Notes: generated by a model from the sequence alone, not told the origin. A stretch of DNA of 15,250 nucleotides from Mucilaginibacter sp. (GCA_028288315.1 JAQBNY010000081.1:1-15250); one strand, 5' to 3'. Counted from the first letter of the stretch, positions 1-6,594 are shown. A program made the numbers and translations.

Positions 1-423
1 TTTGATTATGCCTTTAAAAACTACATTAATAAATGGGCCTACAAACACCCTCAGCCCGATGACTTTTTCCGCTCTATGGAAAATGGCGCAGGTGAAGACC
101 TGAACTGGTTTTGGCGCGGCTGGTACTTTAATAATTACAAGCTGGATATAGCACTGATAGATGCCAGATATGTAAACAACAATTATAGCAAGGGTATACA
201 GTTAACCATCGCCAACAAAGAAATGATGGCTATGCCTTTTACTGTTGAAGTGAAGTTGAAAGATGGCAGCAAGCAACGCACCCATTTCCCGGTAGAAGCC
301 TGGCTGCAAAATAAAGTAACCACCTTTACCCTGCCAACCACTCAGGAAGCTGAAAGCGTAACTGTTGATCCGGATAATGCGCTACCGGATGTGAACAGGA
401 AAAACAATGTGAGGAAGTTGTAA
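1..423 (+). CDS. M1-family metallopeptidase, C-terminal end (5' truncated by window)
   Basis: The reading frame is open from base 1 and ends at TAA 421-423, giving the last 140 residues of a larger protein. Residues near the start (DDFFRSMENGAGEDLNWFWRGWYFNN) resemble the end of the catalytic region of Bacteroidota M1 aminopeptidases, where an ED.(L/F).WFWRGW stretch follows the helical domain; a beta-rich tail comes after it. The zinc-binding HExxH motif would lie upstream, outside the window, so activity cannot be judged. By family, M1 enzymes remove N-terminal amino acids and in this phylum are often exported, but no signal peptide can be seen here. The gene converges on maf, with two inverted repeats in the 170-bp gap. 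The family call rests on the C-terminal region only. Confidence 0.75.
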   Translation, partial: FDYAFKNYINKWAYKHPQPDDFFRSMENGAGEDLNWFWRGWYFNNYKLDIALIDARYVNNNYSKGIQLTIANKEMMAMPFTVEVKLKDGSKQRTHFPVEAWLQNKVTTFTLPTTQEAESVTVDPDNALPDVNRKNNVRKL

Positions 424-455
424 AGTCGCGATGTTTCGTGCTTTGTTTACCTACA

Positions 456-538
456 CGTCATTGCGAGGTACGAAGCAATCTTCGATAGAAAAGTAGGCGA
501 CAAGCATGTCGGGGATTGCTTCGTACCTCGCAATGACG
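456..538. repeat. Long inverted repeat, 25-bp perfect arms
   Basis: Arm 456-480 (starts CGTCATTGCGAGG) is the exact reverse complement of arm 514-538, with a 33-bp spacer. The spacer holds a small hairpin of its own, CGACA (498-502) and TGTCG (507-511). It lies between the convergent M1 peptidase and maf genes. CATTGCGAGG...GAAGCAATC type sequences are familiar as dispersed intergenic repeats in many bacterial genomes. A role as bidirectional terminator or mobile REP/MITE-like element is inference. Confidence 0.85.
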
Positions 539-548
539 CTTTATTATC

Positions 549-569
549 GAGACGCAAATATTGCGTCTC
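549..569. repeat. Short palindromic hairpin, GAGACGCAA type
   Basis: GAGACGCAA (549-557) pairs perfectly with TTGCGTCTC (561-569) around a 3-base loop. It sits just past the 25-bp inverted repeat, between two convergent gene ends. A sister copy with the same design is at 11194-11219. It could act as a terminator hairpin, but no long T-run follows on either strand. Confidence 0.75.
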
Positions 570-593
570 TACGTTTATTCTGAAAATTCCGGT

Positions 594-1163
594 TCAGACA
601 ATCTTTTTCAACTGTTGATACAGCTTCTCGGTAGGTAGCCCTACCACGTTGGTATATGAACCATTTATCCGCTCAATACCTATCAGGCCTATACGTTGCT
701 GGATACCGTATGAGCCGGCTTTATCCATAGGTTGGTATTCGTCAACATAACTCTTTATCTCGTGGTCGGTCAGCTTACGGAAAAACACTTCAGACTTGTC
801 ATAAAATTTATTGTATTGATGCTTGTGAAGCAAACATACACCTGTATAAACCTCGTGTACCCTGCCTGATAAACGATGCAGCATTTCAACCGCGTGTTCA
901 GATGATTCGGGTTTGCCTAATATTAATCCATCAATACTTACAATGGTATCTGCAGTTAAAACCACTTCGTTGGTAATATCCTCATCAAAGGCTTCAGCTT
1001 TTTGCTGCGCAATGTATATAGCTATTTCGGCGGGCGACAAACCCTCAGGGTAAGACTCATCAACTTCCTTTAAAACTACCCTAAAATCAATATCCATCAG
1101 CCTCAGCAGTTCCTGCCTGCGTGGTGATTTAGATGCCAGAATTATTTGAGGAAAAGTACTCAT
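594..1163 (-). CDS. maf: Maf family nucleotide pyrophosphatase (dTTP/UTP type)
   Basis: Maf proteins are cytosolic house-cleaning enzymes that hydrolyse non-canonical or pyrimidine nucleoside triphosphates to the monophosphate and pyrophosphate; some also affect septum formation. The 189-residue length is normal. Visible motifs are the N-terminal ASKSPRRQELL loop (residues 10-20), DESYP (35-39), the catalytic-Asp segment TADTIV with D72, GKP (83-85), LSGRVHEVYTG (98-108), and the late KAGSYGIQ...NVVGLP region. The RRQELL and ADTIV-GKP pattern resembles the YhdE-like dTTP/UTP branch rather than the YceF-like one; the substrate is inferred. ATG at 1163 is the only good start. It is the last gene of the operon starting at 3238, with 22 bp separating it from kdsC. 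Confidence 0.93.
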   Translation of the reverse strand: MSTFPQIILASKSPRRQELLRLMDIDFRVVLKEVDESYPEGLSPAEIAIYIAQQKAEAFDEDITNEVVLTADTIVSIDGLILGKPESSEHAVEMLHRLSGRVHEVYTGVCLLHKHQYNKFYDKSEVFFRKLTDHEIKSYVDEYQPMDKAGSYGIQQRIGLIGIERINGSYTNVVGLPTEKLYQQLKKIV

Positions 1164-1185
1164 CTTGAAAGATTTTAACTTAAGA

Positions 1186-1707
1186 TTACCAGCTATATGC
1201 TTCGGCGTTCATCCATTTACCTTGTATCTTCATTACCTTTTCAATAATGTCGCGGGCGCAGCCTTTACCACCGGCATAGGGCGAAATATAGGTACAAATG
1301 GCTTTAATTTCTTCGGCTGCATCTGCAGGGCAAACCGGCAGGCCAACCAGTTTCATTACAGCCAAATCTGGAATATCATCTGCCATATATAAGATATTGG
1401 CCGGGTTGATGCTTTTTTCCTCAATGTAGATCTTAAACCTTTCAGATTTGGTATGTGCACCTAGGTATACATCATTTATACCCAAACTATTTAAACGGAA
1501 CAACGCGCTTTTTGACCTGCTGCCAGATATTGCTGCAACATTGTAGCCGCATTTTACAGCCAATTGCAAAGCATAACCATCTTTTATATTAAATGCGCGG
1601 CTCTGTACTCCGGTTTCGGTCACAAAAATTGATCCGTCGGTTAGTACGCCATCCACATCAAAAATAAAAGTGGTAATATCTTTAAGCTTGTTTAAAAAGG
1701 ATTCCAT
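1186..1707 (-). CDS. kdsC: KdsC-like HAD phosphatase (3-deoxy-D-manno-octulosonate 8-phosphate phosphatase)
   Basis: A 173-residue HAD-superfamily phosphatase of the cap-less KdsC type. Motif I is FDVDGVLTDG with nucleophile D17 and acid/base D19; motif II is ISGSR (60-64); the motif III lysine is probably K87 in GAHTK; motif IV is ADDIPD (109-114). The C-terminal tail GGKGCARDIIE matches the active-site-covering tail of KdsC tetramers. KdsC dephosphorylates Kdo-8-phosphate in Kdo synthesis for LPS. Related enzymes act on sialic-acid or KDN phosphates, so Kdo-8-P as substrate is the most likely but not the only possibility; no kdsA or kdsB is visible here. The DUF2520-kdsC-maf neighbourhood is common in Bacteroidota. 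The gene follows iscX after 75 bp. Confidence 0.88.
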   Translation of the reverse strand: MESFLNKLKDITTFIFDVDGVLTDGSIFVTETGVQSRAFNIKDGYALQLAVKCGYNVAAISGSRSKSALFRLNSLGINDVYLGAHTKSERFKIYIEEKSINPANILYMADDIPDLAVMKLVGLPVCPADAAEEIKAICTYISPYAGGKGCARDIIEKVMKIQGKWMNAEAYSW

Positions 1708-1756
1708 TTACTTGGTTATTGAGTCATTGGGGTATTAGCTAAGCAAACTGCCCACT

Positions 1757-1784
1757 GAAAACTGCAAACTAAAAACTAAAAACT
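1757..1784. repeat. Tandem heptamer (xxAAACT)4
   Basis: Four consecutive 7-bp units read GAAAACT, GCAAACT, AAAAACT, AAAAACT on the plus strand. The last unit overlaps the iscX stop codon (CTA, 1783-1785). It fills much of the 75-bp kdsC-iscX gap. It is a simple-sequence tract that could change length by slippage, with no evident coding consequence. Confidence 0.7.
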
Positions 1785-2025
1785 ATTGGTTATCGCGCCA
1801 TTCATACACCCAGGCAGATTGTATTTGCTCCAGGTGGCCTTCATTAGATTGTTCGCGTGTGCCTTCAAAGTTTGGTAACGATAGCACCCATTCTAAAAGT
1901 TCAGTAAAGCGGATGCGATATATCTTTGATTCATCAAAATCATCACCAAACTTTTCATAAAGTTCAATAGCAATATCTTCGTAATCGTTCCAGTGTATCG
2001 GAAGAGCAAATTTATTCTCTGTCAT
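1783..2025 (-). CDS. iscX: IscX family Fe-S assembly protein
   Basis: An acidic 80-residue protein matching the IscX (YfhJ) family along its length: a W-x-D near the N-terminus (HWNDYEDIA), a helix with ELYEKF, RFTELLEWV, and the end segment SNEGHLEQIQSAWVYEW, which corresponds to SNE..LE.I...W of the Escherichia coli protein. IscX binds the cysteine desulfurase IscS and iron and tunes Fe-S cluster assembly as a regulator or iron-dependent brake. In proteobacteria it follows fdx at the end of the isc operon, and here too it follows fdx (78 bp apart). No iscS, iscU, hscA or hscB is in the window, so its partner desulfurase is unknown. The family call is strong; its role in this organism is inferred. 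Confidence 0.9.
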   Translation of the reverse strand: MTENKFALPIHWNDYEDIAIELYEKFGDDFDESKIYRIRFTELLEWVLSLPNFEGTREQSNEGHLEQIQSAWVYEWRDNQ

Positions 2026-2103
2026 TGTATATTGTACATTAACGTATTAAGTTATACGTTATATCTGTTGTTTAAATTTGTAAAACGTTCTGCGTATTAC
2101 TAA

Positions 2104-2436
2104 TTAGTGTCCCATAAAAGACGATTGATTTGGCAGGGTAATCTCAATATCGCCATCAATTATAACACACTGGCAGCCTAATCTTGAGGTTATACGTGGG
2201 TTTACCGCCCTATCAATAAAGTCTTCTTCCTTGTCAGATATCTCCTGGATATTATCCATTCCTTTATTAACATATACATGGCAAGTACTGCAGCCACATA
2301 CACCGCCGCAATTGTGCTGTAACTCAATGCCATTTTCCAGGCAAACATCCAAAACAGATTCTCCTTCGGCAATAGGCAGCTCCACCGTCTCGTGGTCCGC
2401 TTCCTCAAAGTTAATCCTTACTTTAAAAATATTCAT
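2104..2436 (-). CDS. fdx: [2Fe-2S] ferredoxin, ISC/adrenodoxin type
   Basis: Using the ATG at 2436 gives 110 residues beginning MNIFKVRINF, the usual first beta strand of this fold. The cluster ligands are C43, C49, C52 (C-x5-C-x2-C in HNCGGVCGCSTCHV) and C88 in SRLGCQC, the spacing and context seen in ISC ferredoxin Fdx and adrenodoxins. C47 and C90 are additional cysteines near the cluster. Fdx donates electrons to cysteine desulfurase/scaffold complexes in Fe-S assembly. The next gene is iscX, the same order as the end of a proteobacterial isc operon. An in-frame upstream ATG at 2469 would add 11 residues and overlap the end of the DUF2520 gene by 14 bp; I prefer 2436 because the fold starts there. 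Confidence 0.9.
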   Translation of the reverse strand: MNIFKVRINFEEADHETVELPIAEGESVLDVCLENGIELQHNCGGVCGCSTCHVYVNKGMDNIQEISDKEEDFIDRAVNPRITSRLGCQCVIIDGDIEITLPNQSSFMGH

Positions 2437-2455
2437 TTCGGCAAAAGTAACAAAA

Positions 2456-3238
2456 TTACTTATCCCCATTGCCTGTGTTATAGTTTTTGATAATATCCTG
2501 ACTTAATAACGTATATATTTCTCGCAGCTTGGGGTTATTGTTAAGCATTTGTAAATGCTTTTGTATGGTTTGCTCATCATTACGCACGGCAGGGCCGGTT
2601 TGTACATCAGCAGGCGAGTGTTCTTTTATTTTGTCAGCTGTTTCAATTATTAAAGGGCGCAGTGTATCAAAGCTCATATTATTTTGCTCCAGCAGCTGCT
2701 GCGAAAGTGTGTACAGGTGATTAGTAAAGTTACACGCAAAAACAGCCGCCAAGTGTAATATCTTTCGCTGGGCGGAACTCACCCGATAAACGTTATTACT
2801 GATGCTTCTGGCAAGACCTTCCAACTCTTTGGTAACATCTTCGGTTGCACCTTCAATACATAAAGGCACCTCCCTAAAATTAAGCTCTTTTGTTTTGCTA
2901 AAGGTTTGCAGCGGGTAAAATACACCAGCCTGTTCAGTAAAGTTTTGTATCACCTGCATATCCACCGCGCCAGATGTATGAGCTATCAGCTTTTTAAACC
3001 GGGAAAGTTGCGGGATAATTTCGGCTATTGCATCATCCTTCACAGCAATAATAAAAATATCAGTATCAGCAGTAATGTTTTTCAAATCATTAACTGCCTC
3101 TGCCCCTACATGATAGGCCAATAAAGCTGCATTTTGCATATCGCGGCTATATACCTGCGCAATGCGATGCCCTGCATTTTTAAATGCGGCCGATACGTGT
3201 GTGGCAACATTGCCGGAACCTATGATGGTAATTCGCAT
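2456..3238 (-). CDS. Rossmann-fold/DUF2520 dehydrogenase-like protein
   Basis: A 260-residue protein with an N-terminal NAD(P)-binding Rossmann domain: beta strand MRITIIG followed by GSGNVATHV (Gly-rich loop, residues 7-15), then a DIFIIAVKDDAI strand-turn as in F420/ketopantoate/pyrroline-carboxylate reductase relatives. The segment FYPLQTFSK and the helical C-terminal half (from about residue 150; HLAAVFACNFTNHLY) match the DUF2520 architecture. The substrate is unknown; by fold it is probably an NAD(P)-dependent oxidoreductase acting in the cytosol. It is the first gene of the operon with fdx, iscX, kdsC and maf, and stops 19 bp before the fdx start. The association with kdsC and maf is recurrent in Bacteroidota, which hints at an envelope or house-cleaning role without proof. 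Confidence 0.87.
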   Translation of the reverse strand: MRITIIGSGNVATHVSAAFKNAGHRIAQVYSRDMQNAALLAYHVGAEAVNDLKNITADTDIFIIAVKDDAIAEIIPQLSRFKKLIAHTSGAVDMQVIQNFTEQAGVFYPLQTFSKTKELNFREVPLCIEGATEDVTKELEGLARSISNNVYRVSSAQRKILHLAAVFACNFTNHLYTLSQQLLEQNNMSFDTLRPLIIETADKIKEHSPADVQTGPAVRNDEQTIQKHLQMLNNNPKLREIYTLLSQDIIKNYNTGNGDK

Positions 3239-3324
3239 ATATTGTATAAAACTTTACGGCGCTAAATTAAATATTTCAGTTACTTTTATTTTTTTTACTG
3301 ACAACGTATTTTATACTCCTGTAA

Positions 3325-3342
3325 ATGAAACATTTGTTTCAT
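3325..3342. promoter_or_regulatory. Palindrome in divergent promoter region (possible operator)
   Basis: ATGAAAC (3325-3331) and GTTTCAT (3336-3342) form a perfect 7-bp dyad around ATTT. It is placed in the 189-bp gap between the divergent DUF2520 operon and the ybjQ-like gene, about 86 bp from each start codon, the size and position expected for a dimeric regulator site. No regulator gene is next to it. No clear TAnnTTTG promoter box was found for either direction in this gap, so the function is inference. Confidence 0.4.
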
Positions 3343-3427
3343 CTTGAAAACCGGATATTGTTAACCCCGCGATAGTAACTTTTTTAAATAAGTAACATCT
3401 AAACCATACATCAACACAAACTTTATT

Positions 3428-3763
3428 ATGGATATTTCACTTATCACCACCAGCAATGCGTTAGAAGGCTATAAAATTGTTAAACATTTAGGCGTTGTAC
3501 GCGGCATTACCGTTCGCAGCCGCAGCCTTGTAGGTAATTTTGCCGGCGGTTTACAGTCGCTTTTTGGGGGCCGACTATCTGTTTATGTTGAACTTTGCGA
3601 AAATGCACGCCAGGAGGCTTACCATCTTTTAATACAGCATGCACAGGCCATTGGCGCTAATGGTATAGTAGCCATGCGTTATGATGCTAACGAAGTAATG
3701 CAGGGCATTACCGAGGTATTAGCCTACGGAACAGCCGTTGTGGTAGAGAAGGTTACTGAATAA
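3428..3763 (+). CDS. YbjQ/UPF0145 family protein
   Basis: A complete 111-residue protein of the YbjQ (UPF0145, so-called putative heavy-metal-binding) family: LITTSNALEGYKIVKHLGVVRGITV at the start, a variable loop with GGLQSLFGGRLSVYVE, the helix NARQEAYHLLIQHAQAIGANGIVAMRYD, and a final beta strand YGTAVVVE. This matches the E. coli YbjQ pattern (TLEG..I..Y.GVV.G, GGR...YEKEL..AR..A...L...A...GADAVV.....GTAV). Members form pentameric beta-barrel-like rings; the molecular function is not established and the metal-binding label is weak. No signal peptide or membrane segment is seen. It appears monocistronic, with an inverted repeat just after it. Confidence 0.88.
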   Translation: MDISLITTSNALEGYKIVKHLGVVRGITVRSRSLVGNFAGGLQSLFGGRLSVYVELCENARQEAYHLLIQHAQAIGANGIVAMRYDANEVMQGITEVLAYGTAVVVEKVTE

Positions 3764-3784
3764 GCTCCTCCTGCCTATTTTATA

Positions 3785-3861
3785 TCTCGCAAAAACGCAG
3801 AGACGCTAAGAAGAATTTTAAATGAAATTTCAAAACTTTGCGTCTTTGCTTCTTTACGAGA
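3785..3861. repeat. Imperfect inverted repeat, CGCAAA/AGACGC family, copy 1
   Basis: Arm 3785-3810 (TCTCGCAAAAACGCAGAGAC...) and arm 3836-3861 pair at 21 of 26 positions around a 25-bp AT-rich spacer. The left arm matches the reverse complement of the right arm of the element at 6508-6572 at 24 of 26 positions, so the two are copies of one family. It lies between the ybjQ-like gene and the M20 gene and ends about 19 bp before a possible promoter box. Confidence 0.8.
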
Positions 3862-3879
3862 AAATCATTTAAACAACAC

Positions 3880-3887
3880 TATATTTG
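3880..3887 (+). promoter_or_regulatory. Possible -7 box for the M20 dipeptidase
   Basis: TATATTTG matches the Bacteroidota -7 consensus TAnnTTTG exactly. It starts 28 bp before the ATG at 3908, giving a short leader. The -33 TTTG is not well placed: TTTA at 3853-3856, inside the preceding repeat, is the nearest candidate, at a 23-bp spacing. The call is therefore tentative. Confidence 0.35.
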
Positions 3888-3907
3888 CTCAAAATTACAT
3901 CTTACCT

Positions 3908-5278
3908 ATGCAAGTAATAAAGCAATATATAGAAGAAAACAAGCAGCGTTTGCTTGACGAATTATTTGAACTGCTGCGTTTTCCCTCAGTTAGTGCCGAC
4001 CCAAAATACAAACCGGATGTTTTAAACGCTGCCGATTATGTGGCCAAAAAACTAACTGAAGCCGGTGCCGATAAGGTAGAGGTTTGCCAAACAGCAGGCT
4101 ACCCTATTGTTTATGGCGAAAAAATAATTGATGCTTCTTTACCAACAGTTTTGGTTTACGGCCATTACGATGTACAGCCACCAGATCCATTGGAACTGTG
4201 GAAAACACCTCCGTTTGAGCCAACTGTTCGCGATGGTAAAATATATGCGCGTGGCGCGTGCGACGATAAGGGTCAGTTTTATATGCATGTAAAGGCATTT
4301 GAGCTGATGATGCAAACCAATACCTTGCCCTGCAATATCAAATTCATGATAGAGGGTGAGGAAGAAGTAGGGTCCAACAATCTGGGCATATTTGTAAAAT
4401 CAAATAAAGAACGCCTAAAGGCTGATGTGGTATTAATATCAGATACCTCAATGATAAGCATGGAGCACCCTTCACTGGAAACAGGCTTGCGTGGCCTGTC
4501 ATATTTGGAGGTTGAAGTAACCGGCCCTAACCGCGATTTACATTCGGGCGTTTATGGTGGTGCTGTAGCTAACCCGGCAACTATACTGGCAAAAATGATA
4601 GCATCGTTACATAATGACGATAATCATATCACTATCCCCGGTTTTTATGATGATGTAACTGAACTGACTGAAAGTGAACGCAAAGAATTAAACGCTGCAC
4701 CTTATAATGAGGAAGAATATAAAACCGACCTTGATATAGCCGAGGTTTGGGGTGAAAAAGGTTATACCACCTTTGAGCGTACTGGTACCCGCCCTACCTT
4801 AGAGGTTAACGGTATTTGGGGTGGCTATATTGGCGAAGGCGCTAAAACGGTATTACCGTCAAAGGCTAATGCTAAAATTTCCATGAGATTGGTTCCTAAC
4901 CAAACCTCAGAAAAAATCACCAAGCTGTTTACAGATCATTTCCTGAAAATAGCACCTAAATCTGTTAAAGTAAAGGTAACCCCTCACCATGGCGGCGAGC
5001 CGGTGGTTACCCCTACCGATAGTATTGCTTACAAGGCAGCGCAAAAAGCCATTACCGAATCATTTGGCAAGCAGCCTATCCCAACCCGTGGCGGCGGCAG
5101 TATCCCAATTGTTGCTTTATTTGAAGCTGAACTGGGCCTAAAAACTGTATTAATGGGCTTTGGTTTGGATAGCGATGCGCTGCACTCACCAAACGAGAAA
5201 TACGACATCTTCAACTATTACAAGGGAATAGAAACCATCCCCTTGTTCCATAAATACTTTGCGGAGCTGAGTAAGTAA
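3908..5278 (+). CDS. M20-family dipeptidase (CNDP/DUG1-like metallopeptidase)
   Basis: A 456-residue di-zinc peptidase of family M20. Motifs in order: VYGHYDVQPP with metal ligand H86 and D88; ARGACDDKGQ (114-123) with the bridging Asp; EGEEEVGS (149-156) carrying the general base and next ligand; DTSM after a short gap; DLHSG in the lid domain; and HSPNE near the C-terminus with the last His ligand. The PPDPLELWKTPPFEP segment is typical of cytosolic non-specific dipeptidases. No signal peptide is seen, so it is probably cytoplasmic and hydrolyses a range of dipeptides. The downstream convergent gene encodes a dipeptide epimerase, so muropeptide-derived L-Ala-L-Glu is a plausible substrate (inference). 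Family certain, substrate open. Confidence 0.92.
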   Translation: MQVIKQYIEENKQRLLDELFELLRFPSVSADPKYKPDVLNAADYVAKKLTEAGADKVEVCQTAGYPIVYGEKIIDASLPTVLVYGHYDVQPPDPLELWKTPPFEPTVRDGKIYARGACDDKGQFYMHVKAFELMMQTNTLPCNIKFMIEGEEEVGSNNLGIFVKSNKERLKADVVLISDTSMISMEHPSLETGLRGLSYLEVEVTGPNRDLHSGVYGGAVANPATILAKMIASLHNDDNHITIPGFYDDVTELTESERKELNAAPYNEEEYKTDLDIAEVWGEKGYTTFERTGTRPTLEVNGIWGGYIGEGAKTVLPSKANAKISMRLVPNQTSEKITKLFTDHFLKIAPKSVKVKVTPHHGGEPVVTPTDSIAYKAAQKAITESFGKQPIPTRGGGSIPIVALFEAELGLKTVLMGFGLDSDALHSPNEKYDIFNYYKGIETIPLFHKYFAELSK

Positions 5279-5293
5279 GATTGTCTTGAACTT

Positions 5294-5365
5294 GAATTTA
5301 TCGAATTAAAGAATGGGCAGAATGCTTGCATACTTTGTAATTCTAATTCGATAAATTCTTTAATT
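5294..5365. terminator. Inverted repeat between convergent genes, probable bidirectional terminator
   Basis: GAATTTATCGAATTA (5294-5308) is the exact reverse complement of 5344-5358, with a 35-bp spacer. A second, overlapping pairing exists: AATTAAAGAAT (5304-5314) with ATTCTTTAATT (5355-5365), 11 bp perfect. The two pairings are mutually exclusive over the shared bases. It fills most of the 102-bp gap between the M20 dipeptidase and the epimerase stop codons. Terminator function is inferred from position; the stem is AT-rich and lacks a classic U-tract. Confidence 0.55.
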
Positions 5366-5380
5366 CCTTAAAATTCAGGT

Positions 5381-6487
5381 TCAGACGCTAAACTTTTCAC
5401 ATCCTGCCAAAAAAGCCTCATCTGCATCTGCTCCTATTCCCGGCGCATCGCTAATGTTGAGTTTGTAGCCATCATAAGTTACACCGCCAACACATGGGTC
5501 CTGCAGGTGGCCAAGCATACAGGTATCCATATCATAAAAATGAATATTAGGGCTGGCATATACAAAGTGGAGCTTGGCGCTTAAAGCAATGCGGCTCTCC
5601 AGCATACCGCCCATCATACAGGGAATACCTTTTTCGGCAGCCAGATCATGGATCTTTTTGGCCTCCAGTATCCCGCCAGACTTTGCCATTTTTATATTGA
5701 TATAATCGCAGGAGCCGCTATTAATCTGCTTCCGGGCATCATGGTGGTTATACACGCTTTCATCAGCCATAATTTTTACCGGCGATAACTCCATTAGTTC
5801 AGGCAGGCGATCGTCATACCAGGTGCGCATTGGCTGCTCACAAAATTCGATATTGTATTGGCCTATTGCCTGTAATACGTACAAAGCTTCGTCAAAACTC
5901 CAGCCTTGGTTGGCATCTATCCGTATCTTCATTTCCCAGCCTACTGCCTTACGGATCTGTTTTATACGTTGCACATCAGTCCCGGCATCTTTCCCTAATT
6001 TCACCTTTAAAATATTAGCACCCAATGCTTTAAAGTCTATAGCTTTTGCGGCCATTACTTCAGGTGTATTTATACCAATGGTGATGTCACTTTCAACCAC
6101 CCGCTTTTCACCACCTAAAAATTGGTAAAGTGGCAAGCCGGCATTCTTAGCGGCAATATCATACAGGGCCATATCAAAAGCGCTTTTAATAGTGGTATTG
6201 CCCGCGGCAAATGCATGAAGCTCCTGCATCCGGGCAGGGATATCCAGTGCATCCTTCTCTACCCAAAGTTTTGCAAAATCTTTAGCCATAGCCAAACAGG
6301 TATCTTGTGTTTCGCCCACAATCATCGGGAAGGCAGAACATTCGCCAACGCCATAAAATCCGGCATTGGTGTGTATACGAATAAATACATTTTGTGCATG
6401 ATCCATAGTTCCGGTAGCTATTGTAAACGGCTCCATTGGGATGCTGAAACGGTAAATATCTATTAAGGTGATGGTAATTGGGGCCAT
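5381..6487 (-). CDS. L-Ala-D/L-Glu-type dipeptide epimerase (enolase superfamily)
   Basis: Starting at ATG 6487 gives 368 residues (MAPITITLIDIY...). The muconate-lactonizing subgroup catalytic set is complete: LKVKLG with K161 and K163, metal ligands D191 (DANQGW), E217 (CEQP) and D242 (ADES), and the second base K266 (NIKMAKSGG). HFYDMDTCML supplies the D-x-D motif (D319, D321) that in dipeptide epimerases binds the substrate amino group, which favours dipeptide epimerase over cycloisomerase or o-succinylbenzoate synthase. The classic reaction converts L-Ala-D-Glu from murein to L-Ala-L-Glu in the cytosol so that ordinary dipeptidases can cut it; other dipeptides are possible. An in-frame GTG at 6511 would add 8 residues but lies in a dispersed repeat, so I reject it. 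Confidence 0.88.
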   Translation of the reverse strand: MAPITITLIDIYRFSIPMEPFTIATGTMDHAQNVFIRIHTNAGFYGVGECSAFPMIVGETQDTCLAMAKDFAKLWVEKDALDIPARMQELHAFAAGNTTIKSAFDMALYDIAAKNAGLPLYQFLGGEKRVVESDITIGINTPEVMAAKAIDFKALGANILKVKLGKDAGTDVQRIKQIRKAVGWEMKIRIDANQGWSFDEALYVLQAIGQYNIEFCEQPMRTWYDDRLPELMELSPVKIMADESVYNHHDARKQINSGSCDYINIKMAKSGGILEAKKIHDLAAEKGIPCMMGGMLESRIALSAKLHFVYASPNIHFYDMDTCMLGHLQDPCVGGVTYDGYKLNISDAPGIGADADEAFLAGCEKFSV

Positions 6488-6507
6488 ATTGATTTCGTAT
6501 AATTGTT

Positions 6508-6572
6508 TCACGCAAAGACGCGAAGACGCAAAGCAATATATTAAATCTTAGCGTCTCTGTGTCTTTGCGAGA
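6508..6572. repeat. Imperfect inverted repeat, CGCAAA/AGACGC family, copy 2
   Basis: Arm 6508-6533 (TCACGCAAAGACGCGAAGAC...) and arm 6547-6572 pair at 21 of 26 positions around a 13-bp spacer. It belongs to the same family as 3785-3861. It lies in the divergent gap between the epimerase and DUF4290, directly upstream of the ATG at 6487, so its right-to-left transcript would form part of the epimerase leader. Confidence 0.8.
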
Positions 6573-6594
6573 GAAAAAATCTCCATTTAACAAA

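Noticed and set aside
1165..1392. 75-codon plus-strand frame opposite kdsC
   Set aside because: It is the reverse of conserved KdsC motifs and lacks any family resemblance.
5823..6466. Plus-strand open frames of 62-114 codons inside the epimerase gene
   Set aside because: They are opposite a gene with all catalytic motifs intact and show no recognisable domain or start signal.
6488..6511. GTG start at 6511 extending the epimerase by 8 residues
   Set aside because: The GTG lies in the arm of a dispersed repeat and the extra residues are outside the family start; ATG 6487 fits better.
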